A DNA stretch of 64,000 bases, taken from positions 186,001-250,000 of the forward strand of contig NW_003208655.1 of the NCBI RefSeq assembly GCF_000006405.1. The letters are read 5' to 3'. The DNA is from Perkinsus marinus ATCC 50983 (taxonomy: Eukaryota > Perkinsozoa > Perkinsida > Perkinsidae). A program made the translations under genes and the position numbers. Positions 51,980 through 63,538 of the stretch are shown piece after piece. A model generated the notes under the pieces. The model was given only the letters and a program-made list of their open reading frames with translations, was not told the DNA's origin and searched no databases. Position 1 is the stretch's first letter; every line of letters begins with the position of its first letter.

Positions 51980-54900
51980 TCAATCCAGAGTGAGATCTAC
52001 GATCCCCTCGTTCCTAGGGGCTCTGCTGGCCTCGAGCATTGCCTCATACGGTACGAGGGCCTCCCCTGACGGTACCAGGCCTAGATCGATGTTAGTGAGC
52101 ACATTCAAAAACATCTTCAACTTCATGCCCCGCAGCCCCACGAAGCACTCCAAGGCCAATGGCTTTTGGGCAGCAGTCAGCTTCTTATCGACGCTATCAC
52201 CGATCGACTCATCATTGAATACCGATACACACACCTGTTGGAACTGTTCTGGATAGGTCTCGAGGAGCGCCTCAAAGAGAGCATATGTGTGGCTTGCATT
52301 AGCCCTGTTATAGCGAGTGAAGTTCCTCAATAGTCCCATGACCAGACCCTGGAACTCGCCCTGTACTGCCCTCCGGACCCCCACATCCCTCGCCGTCACT
52401 AACTTGGTCAAGTACCGCAGCACCCATGAGTCGAGCTCTCTATCAGTACAGCTCAAACACCTGTGAATGGCAACCGCGATCGTAGTAGTAAGGACCTCAG
52501 TATTCCCATAAAGGCCCGTCCTCCTATTCTCGACAGCAGCCCAATACAACAGCTGGAACAGCGGGGCAGCGGCCTGAACCCCGTTGGCCGTAGAGGAACG
52601 ATCAGTGGCCTCGAGGGCCAGTGGAAGGACCGGTCGTAGGAGCCTCTCAACAGAGCCGCCGTACATGACCCAGTCAGCAACAATAGATAAGGGGCAAATG
52701 ACGGAGTCTCGTAGCAGTCGAGCACAAAGGTCAAGGAGAGCAGTAGCCAGCTCCGTCCCTTCAGGCGTTCCCATACTACCCGCAGTAGCACGGACCAAGT
52801 AGCGCAAGTAATGATGACACAGAGGGGCCATCGAGGTCAGGCTCAGCTCCCCTGCCGGCAGCCTCCTCTGTGCTGGAGATGGACCAGCTCGAACACTCGT
52901 TGAGTACACCGCGGAGCCCGCAGCCGACAAGTACCGGTACAAGCTCTCAGTATGTGTACGCAGATGCTGTGCCAACAGCTTGGTCGTTCTGGGCAAGGCA
53001 TCCCTCTCTGGTGTTCGAGAGTCCCTCTTTGCCGTAAGCGCCCAACAACACGTCTGTGCTCGCAGTACCTCTCTATAGAAATCCGCCATGTGGTCGATCG
53101 GCGTCATAGTAAGTGCAGCGCCGAAGATAGTGCTCAGACCTAGGTCCTTCGCGGGCTTGTCCTCCAGGGACCGTACCACACAGACAAGGGCACCAAACAT
53201 AGTGGCGTCCGCCTGAGGCGATATGTGCCCAGCTGCAGCCCTGGCCCTCGGCAAGAGCCCCTGCTCCATTACTGGCAACAACACTGGTAGGGCCCTCTCC
53301 TCACTGCAGAGGGCCATCAGTGCTGCCGTCACTTCAGTCGGGCATCTATCTAGGCCAATACCAGCGGCCCATTCAATAGCAACCTGTAGCAGATCAGGAA
53401 GGGCCGCCACCTGCTTGGTAACAACAGTGAGCATCTCCGCCACAGCCTGGCACAACGGGACGTAGCACTCCGGCTTGCAGACTGCCGCCAAGCCCTTCTC
53501 CAATACACGTTGTATCGGAGGCGACATGTGGCCGTCACCACAGCGGAGCTCGGCAACTCCCATCACTATATGGATACTAGCCTCGAGCTCCAACGGGTCC
53601 TCTCCATCTGGACAACACTGGTCCAAGAAAGCATCGCCGTGGCCCAGCCCATCAGCCAATGAATAGACATCCACTGTAACGTCACAGGCCAGGTCACGGA
53701 AGGCCAGTAAGTTCTGCCTCCCCTCCTCGTCCTCGTTGCCCTCCTCATGCAGGGACAAGGCGTCCATCCTAGAGAATGTCAATAACGCTTGTATGCTAGG
53801 CTGGCCGAGTGCTCTGACCAGAGCCGCCACCTGCTCTCCACTGAGGCATTCACTATTGCGCATCTCCCTCAGAGATGGCCATATGTCGAGCACAGTCGAG
53901 GCACCACATGCCGGCCACCGAGGGAGCCTCAGAATGCCGGCCATGCAAGGGAGGATTACCTCACCAGAAGGATCGAACAGCAGAGGCGTCCAAGCACATG
54001 CTAAAACCTTGCAGTACCGGGCCGCCCTACCAACACTGTCGCGATCCGCCTTATCCAAGCTGTTACCAACATTATGTAGGAAGGACAGCAGAGCAGCAAT
54101 AGCGACTCGTTCACCATCGGAGCACTTGAGAAACTGGCTGGACTCGTCGGCAGAGGCATGCCATTGTGAATAAGCATTAGGACTGTGGTCGAGGCAGTCT
54201 GCTATGGTCTCCAACATACCGCGGAATACTAGCCACTCAGCTACACCTATACTTCCCAAGGGGCAAGCGGCCCCCAACTGCAGTGTCGTGGTCGACAGGG
54301 CCCATGCCACCAGCAGGTCATGTGCTTGCTCGACTGTAGGGTTGAGCTGTGGTAGCAAGGACCACACCGCATCCAGATCTGGGATAGGCGGCAGCGCCTG
54401 TCGACTCCGCATCCCTTTAAGGACCACATCTCGACACTCACTGGCCAGCGCTGTGAGCATGAAGAGACCAATTCCAACATGGCTAGGTGAGGCCACGGTG
54501 AAGTCCACCTGAGAGGCATCGAGCTGAGCACATCGTCCCCTGTCCAGGCCGACCTACTATGGCTCTCACTGGAGAGTAGCCAGGGCCAGCCCCCTGTACC
54601 CACTCCATCGCCTCCTCCCCTTTCCTAGAGTACACAGCACGAGCCGCTAGTGCTGCCAGCGTGAGAGCCAGCCTTTGGAGTACCAAAGATGGTACGGTAC
54701 TACTACTCCCCAGATGAAGTGATAGGATGTGGAACAACTCCTTCACAATGGGAGGGTGCCTTGATGATGTTCGCACTCGGAGGTACATAGTCTGGGCGGC
54801 AATGAACCTGCACGAACCACTTGTGTAGCCCTTTAGTGGAGCCAGCACTATTCGAACACACTCTCGAGCTACGCCTCTCGACCTCTACGGAGCAGCCCCT

Positions 54901-55174
54901 CAGTTTACATCACATTCGAGTCGCCGTCCTCAAGCAAGGTCCTCCATACGTCCCATATAGCGGCATCGTCCTCTGCAAAGCATCGTAGATACTCATCAGC
55001 TTGTCGCCTACAGGACCACTCTAATAAAGAAGCGCCCGAACGAGGCGCGGCCTACCTCGCCGTGGCATCCGTCTTAGCACCAAAGAGAACGGCAGTAGCG
55101 TTGGCGACAGCTTGAGGACCAAACTGTTGATTATTGGTAGTGGACCCCACCATAGTCGAGGGATGGTCGGCCAT
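51980..55174 (-). CDS. Importin-13 / transportin-3-like karyopherin
   Basis: ATG at 55174: MADHPSTMVGSTTNNQQFGP. An intron joins TDATAR to RQADEYLRCFAEDDAAIWDV WRTLLEDGD, the importin-beta N-terminal helix pair; then RFIAAQTMYLRVRTSSRHPP (the A-A-Q-T-[LM]-x-x-[KR] signature) and LVLQRLALTLAALAARAVYS. After an intron (GTGAGAG..CTCTCAG) one long exon of 842 codons carries HEAT repeats: LLPQLNPTVEQAHDLLVAWA, MLTVVTKQVAALPDLLQVAI, LLRNFTRYNRANASHTYALF. It ends ASRAPRNEGIVDLTLD. The family (IPO13, TNPO3/Mtr10) carries SR proteins, Ubc9 or tRNA through nuclear pores. TNPO3/IPO13 is favoured over exportin-T by the short N-terminus and helix pattern, but subfamily is uncertain. Confidence 0.65.
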
Positions 55175-55312
55175 GCACTTCCAGTGGAATGAAGTACTAC
55201 GAGGAAGTTCATCCTAGTGCGGCCTTATTGAACTCAACCCTGCTACAGCTGCTAGCAACAACGACGAGGACAAGGCGAGCTACTTTGGTATGCTACTGAT
55301 GGATTCAAGAAA

Positions 55313-58300
55313 TCACATGCCATGTGTGACGAAGTACAGAAGCATCAGCATCGTCCAGACAAACGGTAAGGGATGGGCCCGGCCCCTCGTGGTCGACATC
55401 GACCCTAGCCGCCGCCTACTCCTACTAGAATATTCCTTCGACTCGTCCAGGACGGCTAGCTGGGCAGGTTGCATCTCATTCGAGAACGTGTGTGTAGCAT
55501 ACGTGAAGGCCCCTTCCTGAATACCGAAGCCACTGACCACAATGAAGGATCGATCGTTCATGCCTACCTCGGACTCGGGCGTCGGCTCCTCCTTAACTCT
55601 AACGACTGGCCTACAGACCTTCCCCTTAGGCTTCAACCAGGTACCATCCTTACGACAAATCATCGAGTACTTCCTGTCTACTACGCTTCCACTGTGCGAT
55701 GGGCGATGATGATGAACCCCGCCAGGATGGAGGACGGCATGAGCCTTCCCCGCTACCTTCTTCACAGCATTGCTTACCGCAGAACCACGAGCCCGATCCA
55801 GAGGACCACCGCCTAGGTCCTCGTCCTCTCCCCCACTACCTCCAATACGACCCTCGCTAAGAGGGCTGCTCTGCCCAGCTTTGTGTTTGGAGTGGTCCTC
55901 CGGCCTATCATGGGCAGCCAAGTGGTCCTCCTCCTCCTCTGGGCTGGTCCCGAAGTAGTCATCTTTTTCACCAGTTTTCCCCAGTCCATCAGCAATGGGC
56001 TCTTGCCCACTGTTGATATCAGCCTGGTCAACGTGCCCATCAGTGGCCTCAGAGTGGTTAGTCCTTTCACCAGTTTTCTCCTGCCCACCGATGGAGACGG
56101 AATCGTCTACCTCTTTCCCACTACTAGCAACAGCGCCATGATCCGCTTGCCCACTACTAGCAACAGCGCCATGATCCGCTTGCCCACTACTAGTAGCAGC
56201 GCCATGATCCGCTTGCCCACTACTAGTAGCAGGGCCGTGGTCTTCTTGCCCACTACTGGTAGCACCGCCGTGAGCCTCTTGCCCACTACTGGTAGCACCG
56301 GCGTGGCCCTCTTGTCCGCTTTGAGTAGCAGTGCCGTGACCCTCTTGCCCACTACTAGCAGCAGGGCCGTGGTCTTCTTGCCCACGACTGGTAGCAGCGG
56401 CGTGATCTCCATCTCCACTGGTATCAGGCTGGCCCCCTTCCCCACCACTTGGAGCAGGATGGTCCTCCTGACCAGTACTGGAGGTCGATGCTTGTTCATG
56501 CTGGTCTCCCGCGTGATCCGATCGGGTCCCACCCGCAGCACCCTCAGCCTCAGCTTCCCTCCTGGCCTTCTGTTCCGCCTCCTGCTTCTGCCTATAATAC
56601 GGTATCATACTATACGGTATCAGTTTCACGGGCTCGTCCTTCCTCGTATCCCAGACTCCATCTCGTAGGAATTGTTCATCTGTAGCATTCACGTCCGATA
56701 CCTCCGACGGGGCCTCGGCAGCCCGCAACATCAGTGGCCGATTGAACCGCAGCTGAATGAATGATGACTCAGTGGGCGGTCTGAAAGGAGGTGCCAATAA
56801 CCCAAAAGATGAAGGTGAACACGACGCTTACTCTGTCCCGTTATCGCCTTCTTTAGAATCAGTAGGCTCATCCGTTGGCTCCGGAATACTTCCAGTGTTA
56901 CCGCTATCAGCAGTTGCCGTTGCCGTGGTAGTTGTTGCAGTACTGGTCGTTGTCGTGGTACTCGTTGTAGTACTGGTTGTGGTACTCGTTGTAACGGTTG
57001 TCGTGGTTGTGGTGGTCGTGGTTGTGGTTGTCGTCGTAGTGGTGCTGCTGGTAGTAGTCGTAGTAGTCGTCGTAGTGGTGCTGCTGGTAGAAGTCGTAGT
57101 AGTGGTGGCAATGGTAGTAGTAGAAGCAGAACTAATACTAGTGGTACTCGTTGTAGTAGTAGTTGTGGTAGTAGTAGAGATACTAGTAGTACTGCTACTA
57201 GCAGTGGACTCATCATCAACAGTAGTGGCAGTTGATGTTGGAGTAGAAGTGGTTGTAGACGATGCTTCCTCTACTCCCCCCATTGTAGAGGCATCATCCC
57301 CAGCTATGCCAGGTGTCTCTTGGTCACTGCCTACACCAGCAACCGGACCACTGTGCGTACTCAGGTCCGGTCCCTCCGTAGTGGTCGTAGTATACGCTGT
57401 AGTACTCGAGCTAGTCGTCGAGGGCGCGGTCGCCTCTTCCCCCTCCTCCACGTCATCACAGTAGACCGTCACCCTCTGACCAGGAGCGGCCTTGATGCCA
57501 AGTTCCGCATCCCAGCACCTGACCAAACCTTGACCCTCCGCACCAACTATATCCCCTACCACTCCTTCTCCTCTTCTGTACAACCCTCCACCACTGGCAG
57601 CGGTATAGACAGCCTCGAGGATCCATCCGACAGCTTATCGCAAGTGACAGTCACTGAGCCTCGACCATAGATGTACCTCAACAACAACAGCGTTGGTCGC
57701 CCTATCGTTACCACACTTCCCACCTATCAGCTTCCTCACAGGTGTACACAGCCGACTGCCCGTCCTCTCCTTTCTCCATATGCGTCCCCGGGACCTCCGG
57801 CCATGTACACTCATGTGACCTAAATATTCAATAACCCAATCTTAGCGGAGCGAAGCATCTCAACACTACCCGCCAGCAACTTCCATTGGCGGCTCATGAC
57901 CTCCTTTATAAATCCCCATTCCAAAGGGAGGGGCACTTGGAACACACCCGCCCCCACCTGGCCGCCACTGAGGCTTCGCATCTGCCAGCAAGACCACAGT
58001 AAGTGGCCTCTAGATGGGAGACCAGTTGCCCCACCACTCTTCTCCTCGTCAATCCAGCACACTGTAGTCACCTCGCCGTCTCCACTAGGGGCCCACTTCT
58101 CATCACACACAAACTCCACACGATCATCAACCCTTCCTCCTTCCGACGGTTTATAATCGATCGCCTGGGCGTGCGCTATCAGCGGCAAAGGTCCAGTGCA
58201 TCTCTTCTTCTCGCACGACAGCTCCATACTGCTAAGCAGTGTGCCTAGGCCCAGCACATCAGAACAGCGCCATCGCCGTTGATTACCTCTATAGCTGAGC

Positions 58301-60522
58301 TGGCCACTCTGACTACAGGCCAACTCTATGGTAGAGGCGTCCGGTGTGAGGGGCTCGCTCGTGACCGACACAGGGTAGTCGAGGGACACCTCAAAGTGGG
58401 ACCTATTCAAGTCCGATTGGCATCAACAGACGATACAGGCACCAGAGCCACTTACTTCACAGGTTCATCACATTGGAACTCCACACTGCCTTGATAGGGT
58501 ATATGGGAGGTGTCCCTCCCAACCCCAACAGCATGGGCTCCGTCTATCTCCGGCACTTGACCTGAGACCACCAAGTAGAAGCTACAAGTCAACCATGTTC
58601 AGCTCACAGTCAGCTGCACACACCCCACCAGAGGGGTTCACAAAGTGACCATCCTCGCCACACTTGATCTCGACCGTGCCATAGGAGCTCCCGACAATCC
58701 GAGAATGTGCATTGCATGACTGAACAGGAACTATTGCATGGAACCACGCCCTCGTGAGGCTTACCAACATAACCGCCTGCCCAGCTATAACGGTGGACTC
58801 CGAGTGGAGGTCATGGTTAGTGTTGGTGGTCCACTGCGATGGGATGTCCGCTACCACTCCACACTGTATCGGCTCGCACGTCTCCACAGGTGTACTAAAG
58901 ATACTCCTATCATCAACAGACCAGCATCAGCCTACTCCCAGTCCCCAGAGGCAGCGCACCGCACTGACAAGGTCGTCCGGCCAGCCTCGCCACTCACAGC
59001 ATTACCATCACTACACGTGTAGTTGAGCTGACCAAGGACACTACCTACTACAGCGTATCCGGCGTACCCAACTACTACCTGATCCTTGTAGCGTAGGAGG
59101 TCAATACCATCCAAAGGGGAACTCAAGGTGGCGTTAGCGATCACTGGAGGCTTCTCATGGCACGCCACTCGCTCACACGGTGCCGACTTGGGACTGGTAA
59201 ACTCACTGGAGGAAGACAACAGTAAACTACCATTTGAACACAGCATTCTCCCTACACTCTAACGTCTCCATCAGCCCTCTTAGTAGTCTCACATGGGAGG
59301 CTGAACTGCCCCGTCCCGTCTGGCGTGGTATACCCCGCATTGCACGTGTACCCAAGTTGATTCCCAACACGTATAGCGACTGCCGCCTAGCCATGATCAC
59401 TCCCCCTCAACAGGCCGCCGCCTCTACTGCATCCTACCTCTGCCCTGCTGGAAGGCCTCGCATTGGGGATGTGTGGGGCCGTCCGACACACGACTGCCGT
59501 ACAGATAGGGAAGGGTGAGGGCTGCCAATGCCCATCAGGACCACAAGTACTGATGACCACTATGAGGACCTCAGCTCGACCATCTTCACCTACACTGTAA
59601 ACTGGTCCTCCTCATGCGCTCCATGACGCAATGCCGGCGAGCCTGCAGTGTAGCCCGTCGAGCATAGATAGTCCACACTGTGGCCATAGGAGATCCTCGC
59701 GTGTGGATCCTCTACTACTGGCCGTCCTCCTTTCACATACCGAGGGGCACCACAGTTTACCGGCTCACACCCCGACAACGACCCCAACGGAACCTGATAG
59801 CCACCCTACCCAGCCCAGAGGACACCACCTGGTATTACCATTTGGCGGGTCGAGTCGCACACATAGACGATCCTCTTGGGACCATTCGGGAGTCCATCAC
59901 CAGTGTGACCCAAGGCACACGTGTAAGTAGCTGTCTCTCCTGGCAAGAGGAAGTCGAAGGACATCTGCCGATGAGACCCTCGGTCGATGAAGGCAGCAAC
60001 ATGCGCCTAACAAAACATGAGAGTCTGTCAACACCGCCTTGTCATACCGAAGTTGTCTCTAGTTTCCCATTAGGTATACTGCTGGGCACATCAGTGCAGC
60101 CTCGTTTCTCGCATTTCGAAACCCCAACGTAGACACCAAGGGCCGAGCATTTAACCATGAAGGTCCTCTTATTATTAGGCGTCATACAGCCCGGTTCGCC
60201 TATCACCACAGTTCACCCCTACACTCAACATACCCTTCGAGCCTACATGTATACACTGCTACTGCTTCGCCATCAATATACTGCCATTCCCACGTGGCCA
60301 ACCCTACCTCTGGTGGTGGCTCCTTACAAGGGCTCTCTGAAGGGCGTAACCGATCAATTACGTCACAACACCTTCACTACCACTAGAAAGAAGAGAGCCT
60401 TTCGTCATTGGAGAGGTAAGGGTCTCGTGCTGGACAACAGTCAAAGAGAGCCCTTGGGCCTCTCGTGTGGCTAGAAGCGCAATAACAGTGCCAATAAGGC
60501 CTACATAGGGGTTATAGATCAT
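55313..60522 (-). CDS. Large secreted surface protein: sushi-like modules, Thr-rich stalk, 11-residue repeats, C-terminal hydrophobic tail
   Basis: ATG at 60522 begins a signal peptide, MIYNPYVGLIGTVIALLATR. The N-terminal half has at least five modules starting C-E-x-x-x-C: CEKRGCTDVP, CEPVNCGAPRYVKGG, CERVACHEKPPVIANA, CEPIQCGVVADIPS, CEKKRCTGPLPLIAHA, each followed by strands with Y-x-C and W; this is the sushi/CCP pattern. Then comes a Thr/Ser tract of over 100 residues (57225 to 56860), likely O-glycosylated. A 50-nt intron joins DNGTE to PPTESSFIQLRFNR; next is a run of 11-residue units around SSGQADHGA, an acidic region, another Cys module (KYSMICRKDGTWLKPKGKVC) and a C-terminal LPFVWTMLMLLYFV, fitting a GPI signal or membrane anchor. 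Role inferred: cell-surface adhesion or protection. Exon borders between 58.4 and 60.4 kb are approximate. Confidence 0.7.
56100..56420. repeat. 33-bp tandem repeat coding for 11-residue units
   Basis: About nine units of 33 bp; the three at 56128-56226 are nearly identical. On the minus strand they encode SSGQ-x-x-H-G-x-A-T. The other strand also stays open over the array, which gives a false 261-codon frame. Confidence 0.85.
56860..57230. repeat. Thr-codon low-complexity tract
   Basis: Runs of ACN/AGT codons on the minus strand (long Thr stretches with Ser, Ala and Val). Periodic in 3 bp, so both strands stay open. It is the probable O-glycosylated stalk of the surface protein. Confidence 0.8.
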
Positions 60523-60853
60523 AGAACAGGAACGAATAATATCTACACCAGTGGTCTCCTTCAAATTGATCAACACAACCAAACAAAATGACGGAAATTG
60601 TTCTAGCATTTCGCAATGATGCATTATCATCAAACTCCGTGACAAGCCGTCACCCTCCCTCCAAGTGGCAAGAGACCATCAGTGTTATGAGAGAATTCTA
60701 CTGAGTATCGCAAGCGCCACACTAGGATCGATAGACCACTACGGGTGACACGTGGAGGGATGGGTGAACAGGTGTCACCACTAGAAATGAAAAACACAAT
60801 GGGGGGATGATGACGGTGAACACCAGTCACCACTATGAATGTTAGGCTACTAT
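60523..60853. other. Intergenic region upstream of the surface-protein gene
   Basis: Between the V-ATPase c stop and the signal-peptide ATG on the same strand. Contains a local direct repeat GTCACCACTA (60775 and 60828). No gene seen. Confidence 0.4.
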
Positions 60854-61503
60854 TTAGCTCTTGTAAGGGATACAGAGATTGCTACCCTTCTCCATGGCAC
60901 CAGAGGCAACAACAAGGCCTACAATGAGACCGTATAGACCCAGGGCTTCGGCGAAGATCAAAATGAGGATCATGCCCACGAACAACTTGCCGTTGGAAAG
61001 AGCGTTGCACCTAGTAAGAGCAGCATGGAAACCAGCAGTGCATATAAGAATCAGCTTACCTCACACCAATGTCACCAACGATGCCAATAGCATATCCGGC
61101 GGCCCACGCAGAGAAACCGACAGTAAGTCCGGCACCGAGTAGGGCATAAGCCTAAAGAGGTAATGAAGAGGAGGATAGAGGGGAAGAAGGACCTACTGAG
61201 TAGGGGCTGAGGGCGGCGGGGTTCTCAAGCTTGCCATTGATGATGACGGAGGTAATGAGACCGTAGATACCCAAGACACCAGCCATGACAACAGGGATGA
61301 GAGATCGCATAACGAGATCACCTACAGAGGAGTAAGGTAGGGTTACCTTGTCTTTTACTAAGAGTAGTGGTTACCTCTCATAACGCCCATACAGGCAATA
61401 CCAACACCAGCCTTGGCAGTGCCATAGGCGGCACCAAGGTTGGCTAGACTGATGGAAGCAGCAATGCCCAGAGAGGCAAGGAAGAAGTTGGTGGGGGAGC
61501 AGT
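60854..61503 (-). CDS. V-type H+-ATPase proteolipid subunit c (5' exon not placed)
   Basis: Membrane rotor ring subunit. From an acceptor at about 61503: [39 protein letters not shown] (TM1), an intron, [31 protein letters not shown] (TM2), [32 protein letters not shown] (TM3), an intron, and [29 protein letters not shown] (TM4 with the proton-carrying Glu in FAEALGLYG). It stops at 60854 after NLCIPYKS. All four helices fit the family's usual 155-165 residues. The first few residues and the start codon lie in an upstream exon I could not identify. Works with the Rav1-like factor encoded elsewhere in the window. Confidence 0.9.
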
Positions 61504-62221
61504 ATCTGAATAAGAAGGCTTATCTTGGGCTGATCGATGGGAATTGGGCGGTGGACTGGCGACCGCACCCCATGGGGCTTCAGGACACCGAACAAAAGCA
61601 ATTAGTAAATTATGAAGTAGAGTGTCTTTATAATTCCCGCATGGAAATACGCTAAGTAGGGTCGAAAGGAAAGATGCTAGAGAGAATTCAAATGTCTATG
61701 GAAATAGGCGGTCGAAAAAGTGACTCCACACGGACCTAATTCGAATCTTCCACAAGTCGACCTAAGATACCCCATCCCAGCGTACAAGCCCTCCTGAGCA
61801 GCTAATGCGGTCGATACAGCGAACATGATGAAGTCCTTGTAGTAGCTGGACGACACGGTGAGGAAAAAAGTATTCAGCGCGCTGGGGTCAAGCTTAGAAT
61901 GGCGGGCGCGGACAAGCTGAAAATTAAGAAACTGCAAGATTGCAAGATTTGCAAGATTTGCAAGTTTCATTGTAGGGCGATAGAAGCAAGATTCGTGTCG
62001 TTTATTATGGGCACCCGAGGGGCACTGCCTGAAAGCGAACTCGAGAAGGTCTGGCAACACTGTGTGGCTGAGGAAGAGGAAAAGGGGAAGACTCGACCGA
62101 GCACCCTTGTCAAGACAGGTAGTATAGGTATTGGCGAATACAACTATGTAGGGGTTACACCATAGTAGTGTGACCAGTGATAGAGTTCATCATGACTATA
62201 GCGTTTCCAAGTCAAATTGTC
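61504..62221. other. Region with weak frames, probably 5' part of the V-ATPase gene and intergenic DNA
   Basis: The first V-ATPase c exon should lie here on the minus strand. A minus frame at 61677-62060 contains SSYYKDFIMFAVSTALAA but has poor overall composition. On the + strand a frame at 61899-62165 includes a small direct repeat (TTTGCAAGA units at 61938-61962) and an acidic tail. None is convincing. Confidence 0.25.
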
Positions 62222-62395
62222 CATGGCTAGGTTAAATTGAACTCCTAAACTTTCTAAGCAACCGAGTACGGCATAAATTTCCACGGTAGTTTGTCAAAAC
62301 CGTGGGCACATTATTAACCAAAAAAGTATAACGTTAACCAAGTGGGTAAGAAATTAACGTGACCTGGAAGTGTTGTATTAATGTGGTCGGAAGTA
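62222..62395 (+). repeat. Dispersed repeat family B, copy 2
   Basis: GTTAAATTGAACTCCTAAAC, ACCGTGGGCACATTATTAAC, ATAACGTTAACCAAGTGGGT and AACGTGACCTGGAAGTGTTG align with the blocks at 47757-47936. Same orientation. It lies at the 3' side of the unknown minus-strand gene. Confidence 0.65.
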
Positions 62396-63110
62396 TGGTC
62401 TCTTCAGCGGCTGGAGTTATGCTCCTATTGGTACTCTTCTTATGGTGGAAAAGGTCCACCTTCCAACAACGGACGCATATGGGCGACTTCAATACATGGG
62501 CTAATAACATTGTCGATAGTATGTTGGCTGAGGACAGGACCACCAACAGGAACAAAGGATGTAGTCTGGGGCTATCACAGAGAAATCTCCTGCCGCCGTA
62601 GAGCTAGCTAGGATATTCTCACCTGTGATTTTAAATAGCTTTCTGTGAGCCGCATCAACTGACCATGATTTGGCAACAGTAGGAACGGTTAAACTTTTCC
62701 AAGGCATATACACGACTGTTATCATCACATCCGTGATAGTTTTGCCTTTCAGTGGTCCGCTGTCTGCGCTGTCTGGCCTTGGTCCCACGCCCCAACACCC
62801 ACCTACATCAGCTGCATCATCAGCGTCTCCAACCCGGTGGCACTCGGGGTGTACTCCCTCCACGTTGTACCTCACAACGAACGGACGTTGTAGAGTTTTC
62901 TACATGGGTCAGGAAGTTGCACGATAGTAGCATTGGTCATGATAACAGGCCTGCCGCGGCCCCTACTACTACTACTAGTGTCCCTAGGAGCAACTTGTAG
63001 TCCCTTGTCACTGTTGACGATGTACCATTCGGCATACGTCCCTTATAAGGTGTTGTGTGGGCGTCAGAAGGGGTAGGGGGGGGGCGGCCTCGTTGATGGT
63101 CAACAGTGTT
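62396..63110 (-). CDS. Unknown protein with N-terminal membrane anchor
   Basis: Not recognised. A minus-strand exon reads NGTSSTVTRDYKLLLGTLVV VVGAAAGLLS, a short polar N-terminus and one membrane segment (type II anchor or uncleaved signal). A second exon after an acceptor near 62902 reads VRYNVEGVHPECHRVGDADD, TITDVMITVVYMPWKSLTVP and SWSVDAAHRKLFKITGEN, clearly protein-like. A further exon near 62.4-62.55 kb (LSSANILSTMLLAHVLKSPI) leads into repeat B. The 3' end is not resolved. Confidence 0.4.
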
Positions 63111-63120
63111 CTGGTGTGGG

Positions 63121-63290
63121 GAAATATGCACATGTGTGTTGGTGAAAATATGGAAATCCGATTTGGTTCCTGTACAGCTCCACCTGAATTTTTAGGTAAA
63201 CTTCTATAGTTATCGAGCGAACTCGTTAAGCTGGGCTCAGCTACGGTAAGCAAACATATACATTTTACGGTGAGAGCTGGTCATTGGTTG
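63121..63290 (+). repeat. Dispersed repeat family A, copy 3
   Basis: TATGCACATGTGTG, TTGGTGAAAATATGGAAAT, GGTTCCTGTAC, AGGTAAACTTCTATAGTTAT, AAGCTGGGCTCAGCT and AAACATATACATTTTA match copy 1 block by block. Confidence 0.7.
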
Positions 63291-63304
63291 AATCATGTCA
63301 TATA

Positions 63305-63455
63305 GTATATACATATGAACAATATGAAATTTACGAGGAAATTTTAGTGATTTTTTGTTGTTTTCTGTACACTTCTGCACGAATTCGTGTGCAAACTGCT
63401 ATAGATAGTGAGGGAACTCCTGAGCTCAGCTGAGGAGAATCAAAATATGTCCTAG
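63305..63455 (+). repeat. Dispersed repeat family A, copy 4
   Basis: Direct repeat of copy 3, about 180 bp further on: TTCTGTACACTTCTGCACG, TGTGCAAACTGCTATAGATA, CTGAGCTCAGCTGAGGAG and a final AAAATATGT. It ends about 85 bp before the WD40 gene start. Confidence 0.7.
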
Positions 63456-63538
63456 CAGTGCGTATTCCTCCATGGATGTAGTCGCTATCAGAAGCTACTT
63501 CAGCTTCCCTGTGTTATTATGACCAAAGCCCATTTGTA

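Noticed and set aside
55883..57464. Long + strand frames (261 and 235 codons) rich in Leu/Val/Pro
   Set aside because: They are antisense to the 33-bp tandem repeat and the Thr tract of the surface protein; 3-bp periodic repeats keep both strands open.
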